This document shows positions 56,379 through 64,000 of a stretch of DNA of 64,000 bases, piece by piece (position 1 is the stretch's first letter; every line of letters starts with the position of its first letter). Position numbers and translations under genes: made by a program. The notes beneath the pieces are model-generated. The model worked only from the letters and a program-made list of their open reading frames with translations. It was not told the DNA's origin and did not search any database. Source of the stretch: Sphaerosporella brunnea (taxonomy: Eukaryota > Ascomycota > Pezizomycetes > Pezizales > Pyronemataceae); the NCBI GenBank assembly GCA_008704415.1, contig VXIS01000064.1, positions 1-64,000 of the forward strand, given 5' to 3'.

Positions 56379-57431
56379 AAAACGGGGGTTTTGCTGAGAT
56401 GTGTCGATGTGAGGCGGCCTTTTCTGATGCGTTTAGAAGGGCCAGGAAGTTGAAGTGGGGATAAACCGATGTATCTAAAATGGCTGGGAGCGGCGATGGA
56501 CGAGTTGTCAATGCAAGGAGAGTGATGGCTAACAGGAAGGCAAGAAGGGGTTTGAGCGATGAAATTGTTGCCAAGCCAGTTAAGTCAGATGTGTATGATT
56601 CCCCACCATGAGGGCAATGACAAATTTGTAATAAAGCACCTTTGCAAACATCATGACTCATTTCAGGGGGTTTAGAAGAAATTTTAAAAAAGTTTCACTC
56701 TTTATGAGTGTATACATTAGGGGTTAACCAGCGTTAGGGGAGGTCGAGTGCGATTCTGTGGTTTCAGTAGATAGCCCAACGCCGGCACCGGGTGGGCTAT
56801 ATATCCCGTGGCTGCGGCTGGCGATTGAGAAGTCAGACAGGCAGTTGGGCGTTCGAACGGTTCCATAAAACAAATAACATTTGAGACAAACCAGCAGTTT
56901 TCCCACCCTCCTCACATAGCCATTCCTGCATCCCTGGGTTCGTCAGTTACTCCTTAAGTTTCCATTTGATGAGGACTTCGTTCTGCTAATGCCTCGGACA
57001 TTCAGTCGATTCAATGATACTCTTTTGCCGCACTTTGGGTGAAAGGGGAGCTTTCACATTAGCTTGTCTAGGACAGAGCTAGCGTCAAAAGGTCAAGGTT
57101 GATATTGCTGCAACACGTGTCAGTGTCTTGATCTTTCACCAGCCAGCTTCGGTGGTTCTAAAGGCATTTATTATTGAGCCCCGATTCTGAATCACACGCC
57201 GGCGGGTAGACCTCAGGCTTCTATGCAAGGCCGCGCACTGTGATGCGTCCAGTCTGGGTGACGTGAATATCATAATGTACCTGCATTTCGCTCCACGCCG
57301 CCGGGCATGCCTGGGCTGTGCTTGGCCATCCAACCCAAAAGCCTAAAGGCTACGCCTTCCCAGCCCGCCCCAAATGCCCGGCGGTTCCGGGGTGGGCTAC
57401 TGGAACCACTGGTGCGATCTCATGTACGACG
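56379..57431. other. Intergenic region with a short hairpin
   Basis: No gene was found. A perfect 11-bp inverted repeat CCGCCGGGCAT/ATGCCCGGCGG brackets about 90 bp near 57299-57389, just outside the TIR element that follows. Confidence 0.5.
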
Positions 57432-57614
57432 TACTGTAGCGAGCAATGAGGTTCGTACGTCAGCAGTCACCAGCCGCCTTTTGTACGTTATTTTTCGCTG
57501 TCACCAAGAGCCTTGTCCGATCGCTCAGAACTGTCACTAAGTGCATCTAACCCTAACCCACTGCCTGTGTACCCCTAGGCTGGTCCGACGTAGGGTCATA
57601 CGAGATGGCAAAAT

Positions 57615-57857
57615 ACTTCTTGCCAGCCGAATCGCCATACAACCGAAACTCCATTGCCATCTATTCGCCGAGACACCAAAGGAAAAAAAACTTCTTCTTC
57701 TTGCCAGCCGAATCGCCATACAACCGAAACTCCATTGCCATCTATTCGCCGAGACACCAAAGGAAAAAAAACTTCTTCTTCTTGCCAGCCGAATCGCCAT
57801 ACAACCGAAACTCCATTGCCATCTATTCACCGAAACACCAAAGGAAAAAAAAACTTC
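57615..57857. repeat. 81-bp tandem repeat, three copies
   Basis: Each unit contains GCCAGCCGAATCGCCATACA, an A8-9 run and CTTCTTCTT; copies 1 and 2 are nearly identical and copy 3 has a few changes. The period is a multiple of three, so minus-strand frames stay open, but it lies downstream of the stop of the coiled-coil gene. Confidence 0.9.
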
Positions 57858-57863
57858 GTCTAA

Positions 57864-58794
57864 TCACTGGTCGACCCTCGTAACCTCATCCTTGATACAG
57901 TTCACAAACGCCCAGTATGCGTGAGTCACGTCCGTCGGGTTCCCATTCAAATAACCCTCCTCATAACCCTCGCCCGACTCTTTGAAGAGATTGACAAACT
58001 CTGCAAACAGCTTGTAAAACTTGTCGCTGCCGGTTTTGTACTCCGAGGCGACGACCCCGGCGTGAGTGTTCAAAACGTTGATGGTTTCCTTGTGCTCTGA
58101 ATAAGTTAGCCTTGATACTTCTTCAAATTCTTGAGAATAGCAGAGATTACTCACCGATACTTTGCACTATATGAGGCGGTAACCCGTACAGCTTCTCGAA
58201 AGCTTTGAAATCTCTTCTTCCACCTGTGCCTGTATACAGCAAGGCATCGACAACAGCATCTCCTCCGTGAGCCCACCCGTTGCCCTCCGCGATGATCCTC
58301 CTGTCTGCCTCGGTTGCGTTGGCAAGCTTATCACGCTTGAAAGTGCTGATGAAACAGCTCCTCAGGAGTTTGTAAGCGTCGAGCGAACGCGTCAGACTGC
58401 TCACGCGGTCCTCCAGAGAAGCGATCTTGATATCCAGCGAAGCGATCTTGATATCCTGCGAAGCGATCTTCTTGTCCTGTGCATCAACGCGAGCCCGAAG
58501 ATCTGCTTGATCCACCTTGTAATTGGCGAAGCTAAGACCGCGGCGATTACCGACGAAAAGTTCTCCCCTCACGTCCTCAACGTGGAGTTCCTCCTCTTGC
58601 AGTGCCTGTCCGAGCGCATCTTTGGCGTCCTGCTTCATTTCTTCCTCCTCTCCGAGTTCCGATCGGGTAACCAGTATTGCATCGCATTTCGTGCTATCAT
58701 CATCTTCCGCCGGTGGAGGCAAACTCCAGTTCCCCTTGTTGACCTTTGTGTTCTTCTTGCTGCGATCCTTCGTTGTTGCTGACCTGGGAGGCAT
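57864..58794 (-). CDS. Coiled-coil protein of unknown function inside a TIR element
   Basis: Exons on the minus strand: 58794-58155 and 58096-57864, with a normal 58-nt intron; 290 aa. The N-terminus is basic (KDRSKKNTKVNKG), then acidic (residues 30-85). A coiled coil with a 7-residue repeat follows: DKKIASQ-DIKIASL-DIKIASL-EDRVSSL (about 115-145). The C-terminal part looks like a folded helical domain: EADRRIIAEGNGWAHGGDAV, DFKAFEKLYGLPPHIVQSI, then after the splice ETINVLNTHAGVVASEYKTG and a segment ending NCIKDEVTRVDQ. No catalytic triad, zinc motif or integrase/transposase signature was seen. The intact frame and consensus splice sites suggest recent function. Its location within TIRs makes it cargo or an accessory gene of the element (inference). 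Confidence 0.65.
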
Positions 58795-59344
58795 GATTGT
58801 CGTGCTGTCTCAGGAATGGTGGTGGGGTTGAATGAGCTTGCTCAAGTGCGAGGTGGGGCTCTTCTTAAGCACAAGACGGCCAAGCCTCACGCTACCCATC
58901 ATTTTAGCCGTCACAATCCTTGTTCCAGAACGTTCCCATAATTACTGCGCAATTCCTGAGATATACTCGCCAACAAAGCCGGGTAAAATCGAGTGTCCGA
59001 ATACTTTTGAAATTGGCGAGTACTGCGTGCATTCCGCATTCCAGCATTAGAAGACAGAATCTTACCTTTTGCTTCGCAAAGGTCTTCTAATGCTGAGAAC
59101 GCTTGCGTTCGGAATCACTCGGTGGCTGCTTAAAGCCCCCAATCGAGCCCCAGTGCGCTCACTAAAACTAAGATCGAGTGTCCCCCGCGGTGCTAGCGCG
59201 CGGGGTCGGTGCAGCCCACCGCGGCAGGAAACAATTGTTTGCACTCCGACTCTGAATTACTAAGATTTGTGTCATCACCCCCCTTGTCTGATGTTCAGAA
59301 TTGATGACACCACTAGTGTACGAAACTCATTGCTCGCTACAGTA

Positions 59345-60698
59345 TACTCGAGCTGGGTGGCGGTACTGGTACCAGCCATGCATGTTCTCCTACCGCCTTA
59401 CCGGGGAAGCTTGTGCGTGAACTCGGCAGAGGAACGGCAGCGGAAGGTTTCTGAATCCAACCAAGGCTGGAAGAGAATTCTGAGTCTAATAGTTGCATTG
59501 CTTGTTCCCTCGGCCAGGAGAGATGCTAGACATACCCAAATTACAGAGTGCTTCTCCAAGAGAGGTATGTGCCGACGTTGCACTTACTGTGTAGGCTGGC
59601 CGCTGGTAGTACTGGTGGTTAACATCGAGTGATATTGCATGCAGAAGAAACCAATGTGGCCTCAGTCAGCTCCCTCGACCACAAAATTAAAATTGCCTCC
59701 TACCAAGGTCGGTCGGAGTGGGGAAAAAACAGCGCATCGTGATCGGCCTCTCATAATTCGAAGCGTCAGAATTCGAATCGCCTGTCGTCGCCCGCCGTCC
59801 AATCACTCACTCACTCATGCATGGGTGTGGGGGGACGTCGACCGAACGACAGAATCCACCAGTCGGGAACTCGTATCGAGTGCGCACAGATGACTCGCCT
59901 TGATGCATTCGAATTCGGCTGAGACATCCAAGCAACTAGCCCTGCACGCCTCATGTGAGCCATTTCCCAAAACATCAATCGAATTCGGAACCGCAAGCCG
60001 AAACTCCCCATGCGCCGCCAGTTGGCTGCGGGGTTCTGACTGAACCGCTTCGTTCGTTTATATGCATCATTCTGATTTCTGGATAGTTATTCTCGATGAC
60101 TCTGACTTCTGTCCAGGCGAACTAAACAGCAGCATCGACTCCCGATTCGCAGACGAACCAACCATGCAGCGTACATACTGTGTGCCTTGCGATCGTTGCG
60201 GTCTGTACTCAGTGTCGAAAGGGAAAGTAACACCCCTTCCCCCACAACTCGGCGTGTCTCAGCGCTGGGATTTCCTGTCGCCCCTGCACTCCCGCACACG
60301 AAAGGGAAGAGAGAGGGCTGAACGCACTCACACACCATCGAAAGACCGTGCGTTTCTCCACTTTCCAAACCCACAAAAAAGCGCCATCAATAATCATCAG
60401 CCTTTTAAAAGGCCGTTTGTTACTTATTCCCGTTGTATCATACGCTTGAACAGCTAACTCCGACCCCTTCTTCTACCACCCCACCTCTGCCTCTATTCCC
60501 TCACCATCGCAAGCCTCTCTTTACCCCGCCAAACTAAAAACTACCGAAAATACAAAAAACCCTCCCATAGAGCTCCTCAATACCCGTCGCAAACATTCAC
60601 CGACGACCAACTTCACTTTCCAGACAATTCGCCCGGAGCTCGCCCGAGCTGGCTCCCCAACATCGGCCGTACAAAGCTCGGAACCCACTCCGACCGCC
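59345..60698. other. Intergenic region, promoter of the next gene
   Basis: No gene could be supported. A C/T-rich leader (about 60450-60690) precedes the ATG at 60699. Confidence 0.5.
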
Positions 60699-61181
60699 AT
60701 GACCGCCGCAGTCCACACCGCAGGCTCAACCCATATCACCGCCGCATCGCGGCGGCCCTCTTCCTCTATCCACACCTGTCACTCGAGCACCGCTGGACAA
60801 CCAGGCTTCGAGCCCACTCAGGCCCCAGAGGAAGGCACAATAGCACACCTCAAGCCTCCCGGTAGCAGCAATGCGCGGAAGATCACAGTTATCGAGCCGA
60901 TCCGCGAGGAGAAAACGCACAAGCTCTCACCAACGCCAAAGCCCAAATCTCCGGCTAAAAAGGCACTGAGAATTCTCGGCAACGGGCTCGGCGTGCTATG
61001 CTACATGTTGTGCATTTGCTGTGTGCTGAGTGGGCCGCAGCAGCCGCAGGCCAAGAAGACTCGGCAGGGATATTACTACCAGCATGACGATGACTTTGCG
61101 GAGTTGGAGGGAACAAGAGTCAGGGCAGTGGAGAGTAATGGCAGTGCCGCATCTTCTATCGCGAGGAGGAGCAAGAGGTAG
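60699..61181 (+). CDS. Small single-TM protein of unknown function
   Basis: Single exon, 160 aa. The N-terminal half is Ser/Thr/Pro-rich; a short conserved-looking stretch (KITVIEPIREEKTHKLSPTP) and a basic KPKSPAKKALRI element precede one hydrophobic, Cys-rich segment (LGVLCYMLCICCVLSG). The tail is polar with YYYQHDDDFAELEG and ends RRSKR. The ATG is preceded by a long C/T- and CA-rich leader as in transcribed fungal genes. I recognise no family; a tail-proximal membrane anchor, perhaps palmitoylated at the Cys cluster, is an inference. Confidence 0.55.
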   Translation: MTAAVHTAGSTHITAASRRPSSSIHTCHSSTAGQPGFEPTQAPEEGTIAHLKPPGSSNARKITVIEPIREEKTHKLSPTPKPKSPAKKALRILGNGLGVLCYMLCICCVLSGPQQPQAKKTRQGYYYQHDDDFAELEGTRVRAVESNGSAASSIARRSKR

Positions 61182-61440
61182 AAGAAGGCTGAGGCGGCCA
61201 TCACGAGTCACGAGATGAGGCGTGTGAGCAGGATATCAGCATGCCATGCGCACCTGTGCGCAATCAGGCAGGCCGTCATATTTCACTTTTCACATTCCAG
61301 ATCTGACCAGATCTGCATGCGCGTGCGTATCACACACATATGTACACAAGTGGTGTGCTTTTTCATTTGTTCCTTTTACACCGTAACATACCCTACCTGT
61401 TTTCATTACTTGTTATTTCATTGCATCACGTATCATACCA

Positions 61441-61477
<37 letters not shown>

Positions 61478-62031
61478 GTTCGGGAACTGGGTTTGTTTAT
61501 ATCATAGATTGGATCGGGGGTTATCTACACTGGGAATTGAATGGGCTGCTGTTGTATTTTACCCTTCTGTGCTGGTGCTGTCCGGTGCTCTCTCACTGCT
61601 CACCAGGCCTGTCGTGCGGTTTTTGGGAACTTCAAGCGCTGAGTGAAATTTGCCTATGGTTTCGTGCGATTTTGTTGGAAGCGTGAAAACATTCGTTGGG
61701 GGGGTTACCATCTTCATTTTCTTACGATAGAAATAAGGAGTTTTCGGGTTCCTGCGTGTGCATTTAGACGCAAGGAACCGTGATGTTCAATGCGGAATGT
61801 TGCTTTTCGGCGGGGTAGCGAATTTCTCATTTATGGGGTTAATAATATAGATATCGCTATCACCATGGTTGGTGCTTCATGGGTTATCACGTAATTTGAG
61901 CCAGCAGATCTACTTGGTCTCAGGCGCTCGAGCAGTTACAATCATCGCGCAAGCTTAAATAATTCTCTCCCTTATCATCAATCCAGCAAATATTCAGCTC
62001 CAGCAAGCCAGGCCAGCAAGCAAATAACGCA
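61182..62031. other. 3' intergenic region with a T33 run
   Basis: Trailer between the convergent single-TM and seven-TM genes, with an uninterrupted 33-nt T run (61444-61476). No gene was found. Confidence 0.6.
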
Positions 62032-63180
62032 TCACAGCAGCAGCCCCCCAGTAAACCACTGCACAACACTACTCCCCCTCCTCCCATGTCTTGCACACTC
62101 CGCACACAGCGGCTTCTGTCTTCCACACCCAGCACCAAACGCCGGCATCACCACCTCCGGCATCACGCGTTCTCGCTCGGCCCAGCAAACTAGGCTTGCC
62201 ACCGCCGACGCCAGCGTCAGATCCGCCGCCGTAACGGACACAAAAAGCCACCAAGACAGCATCCCGTCGGGGGCCAGAAGGAGTGCACTCAGGAACCCTA
62301 TCGGCGGGAGCGAGGTGAGAAGGTTTAGACCGCCGTAGAGAAAGGCTTGGTGCCGCCGCCGCCGCCGTTGACGTTTACTGGGCGGAATCCGCACGGCCGG
62401 GTGCGAGGGGAAGATTTGGTCCTGCGGTGTCCGCGGGCGACGCAGCTGGGGGTAGAGGAAGGAGAGAGTTATGTACACCGAGGTGAGGGAGATGTAGGCT
62501 AGCAGGTAGCACACCGCTGGGGTGTATTTTATGCCAATGCGGCAGTCTCTACCAGGCTTCAATTCCGTGTCATAGCTACTACTACGTCAATTTTAATCCT
62601 ACCCAAGCAGTATGCATAGGGGAACACACCCGTTGAAGACCCACAGCAGCGCCAGGAGATACGGCACAAACATCAGCATGTGGTTGATGCAGTACACCGC
62701 ATCCCAGCGGGACGTTGACAGCCGGTGGAACTTCCAGTCGAGGAACAACTTCTCGGCGTACCACAAGTAGAGCAACGTTTTCCCTGCGAGCCAGAATGTG
62801 GCGCTGAGGATGTATGTGGTGCGGCACAGTGACGCTGAGAGGTTTACGCTAAAACCCACGGCGACAGTGGTGATTGTGATCAGGAATAGCATCGTTATTA
62901 GGCACATCAACATGGCTGCTGTGGTGGGAAGTTAGCTCCCGCTGTTGGCGGAGAGCGGATGGTATTACTGACCTATTTTGCGGTTGACCGCACTCTGTCC
63001 TGTATGGGAACTCGTGCTGATGAAGGCGAACAGACTCGTCACTAAGGTCAGGCTGAGAAGAATCAACGCTTGGACTTGAAGCTGGGCCATCTCCACCACC
63101 AGTTAGCTTCAACTTTAGAAGCCCGATTCAGCAGCACTTTTTACCTCGGGGATGCTTTGAGGCGTGGAAAGTGGAACCAT
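62032..63180 (-). CDS. Seven-transmembrane protein, fungal GPCR-like
   Basis: Exons on the minus strand: 63180-63145 (36 nt), 63090-62973, 62915-62603, 62548-62032; in phase, 327 aa. Hydrophobic segments: QALILLSLTLVTSLFAFI, MLMCLITMLFLITITTVAVG, TYILSATFWLAGKTLLYLWY, HMLMFVPYLLALLWVFNG, VCYLLAYISLTSVYITLSFL, LYGGLNLLTSLPPIGFLSAL and WWLFVSVTAADLTLASAVAS, i.e. seven. A basic loop (RRRRRH) precedes TM6, as in G-protein-coupled receptors. The splice that makes CILL/GDCRIGIKYTPAVCYL restores a pattern (C-x-I/V-G... N/S-x-Y-x-T-x-x-x-L-x-P) seen in a family of uncharacterised fungal integral membrane proteins. Receptor function is an inference. The first exon could be leader, since exon 2 begins with its own ATG. 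Confidence 0.75.
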
Positions 63181-64000
63181 TCTCCGTCGTCGTAGGCCCG
63201 CAGCGTGGCGAGTGGGGGGCAGGTTGTCAAAACTCAGCACTAAGAGTGAGTTGGAATGTCGGCCCACCGAAGGGAGGCAAATAGATGGCGGATGCCAGCC
63301 AATAATGTTCCTTCGTCAAAGCTGCAGAGGAATTTGCTAGCTCTTCACTCAATGCAAAGGACCTTTCAAAAAACTCCGTTTTTTGTTTTCCCTTTCGTCG
63401 TATCTCTAGCTCCCGTTTCGAGGACACTACTGTCATATATATACCGCCTGGCTGAGCGCGGAGAGACATGACGAGTGCGGTAGAAATTACTCTGTGTACG
63501 TTCATCAAGGTACGCGTACAGAGGAGGTTTCAGCCCCAACGCTGAGTGATAGCTACCTTCAGTAAAATACCATGTACCAAGCAGTATGTATCACTGCCTC
63601 AAGCCCCCGTATGCTCTCTGCAGCTGCCGCCGCACATACATCGGTGCTGCTACACTCGTTTGGAATAACCGCAAAGCACCTAACCATGTTGTCAACACTC
63701 TCTGTTCGAAGATCGATTCGAAGATTATAGCTTTCGCAAAGAATATTAGGTAAGACCAAGCTCAATAATCTGATAATTAGGCCAGCCTGGGGGCCAAAAA
63801 CACAATTCGTTGCTAATGCAGCCATCAGGATAGTCAGAATGAGAATCTTCTTAGTGAATGTACCAATGGAAAGGCAACAGTGGCAGAAGGTTCCACTTGT
63901 GGTACCAGGCCAAATGAGCCCGACGCCTGCATTGTGCCGCCGCGCCGTGTTCCCATCGCTGGTCGTTGAAGCCGGCTTCGGCGAGCCGTACAAGTTACTG
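63181..64000. other. Window edge; possible partial gene on the minus strand
   Basis: A TATATATA-like box (about 63434-63444) lies about 255 bp upstream of the seven-TM start. A minus-strand frame is open from the window edge to a stop at 63559; it contains one hydrophobic segment (KKILILTILMAALATNCVF) and could be the last exon of a gene continuing beyond 64000. I do not recognise it. Confidence 0.3.

Larger units (their letters stand above)
57434..59342. mobile_element. 1.9-kb TIR element carrying a coiled-coil gene
   Basis: The ends are CTGTAGCGAGCAATGAGG... (57434) and its inverse ending at 59342 (CTGTAGCGAGCAATGAGT... read inward), flanked by TA on both sides (57432-57433 and 59343-59344). 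The left end agrees with the right end of the 406-bp element at 11506-11911 over about 36 bp, through CGTCAGCAGTCA. Inside are two telomere-like CTAACC units (57546), three 81-bp tandem repeats (57615-57857), the two-exon gene 57864-58794, and a perfect 14-bp inverted repeat (59042-59055 / 59082-59095). I see no DDE or other transposase, so movement would need a partner element. Gene capture or a compound of two TIRs are both possible. Confidence 0.7.

Noticed and set aside
57546..57558. Telomere or subtelomere boundary
   Set aside because: Only two CTAACC-type units are present; single-copy genes continue on both sides.
57537..57830. 97-aa frame with three 27-residue repeats
   Set aside because: It is the 81-bp tandem repeat translated downstream of the stop codon of the coiled-coil gene. 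No start context and no domain.

Overview
The window looks like nuclear DNA of a filamentous ascomycete (Pezizomycotina). Genes are split by short introns of about 45-107 nt with GT...AG ends and CTRAY-like branch points. The gene content is typical of the group: hybrid histidine kinase, AA11-type lytic polysaccharide monooxygenase, PLAC8, MATE and MFS transporters, GPI-anchored wall protein, CENP-S/Mhf1. Genus and order cannot be fixed from the sequence. All coordinates come from reading the sequence by eye. Exon joins were chosen to keep frame and conserved motifs, and in almost every multi-exon gene the exon lengths sum to a multiple of three.

Layout. 1-4885: no convincing gene; purine-rich plus strand, then an extreme G-rich block (about 3640-4260), then a C/T-rich promoter-like tract. 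4886-6656 (+): Sds3/Dep1-family histone-deacetylase subunit. 7533-9098 (-): UDP-sugar transporter (YEA4 type). 9099-12120: graveyard of nested inverted-repeat elements with a Tc1/mariner-like transposase remnant. 12344-16210 (+): large Q-rich C2H2 zinc-finger protein. 16621-19749 (-): hybrid histidine kinase whose phospho-accepting His is replaced by Arg. 20666-21936 (+): AA11-like LPMO. 22450-24909 (-): APP1-type phosphatidate phosphatase. 25348-25801: doubtful small gene; 26292-26373: tRNA-Leu-like sequence. 27260-28669 (-): secretory agmatinase-like ureohydrolase. 30135-31841 (-): MATE transporter. 32435-33032: hAT-like MITE. 33901-35661 (+): MFS transporter. 38552-39544 (-): HAD phosphatase. 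40824-41369 (+): CENP-S/Mhf1, hidden in four small exons. 41732-42794: hAT transposase remnant and a MITE. 43193-43727 (+): PLAC8 protein with an unexplained frame break. 44851-47839 (-): Gly/Asn-repeat GPI wall protein, divergent from 48881-50873 (+), a membrane-anchored pepsin-like pseudoprotease. 51710-52777 (-): decayed gag-like zinc-knuckle ORF. 53098-56378 (-): F-box/beta-propeller/UIM protein. 57434-59342: a TIR-bounded, TA-flanked element carrying a two-exon coiled-coil gene. 60699-61181 (+): small single-TM protein. 62032-63180 (-): seven-TM protein.

How it fits together. Most genes are independent housekeeping or surface functions and I see no biosynthetic cluster. The cell-surface theme (LPMO, Gly/Asn GPI protein, pepsin-like membrane protein, PLAC8, 7TM protein, transporters) is probably ordinary for a saprotroph or symbiont. 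The least ordinary material is mobile. One TIR family (CTGTAGCGAGCARTGAGG..., TA target) occurs as a 406-bp copy cleanly inserted into another MITE at 11.5 kb, and as a 1.9-kb copy at 57-59 kb that encloses an intact coiled-coil gene and no recognisable transposase. That gene-carrying element and the His-less histidine kinase are the two observations I would follow up first.
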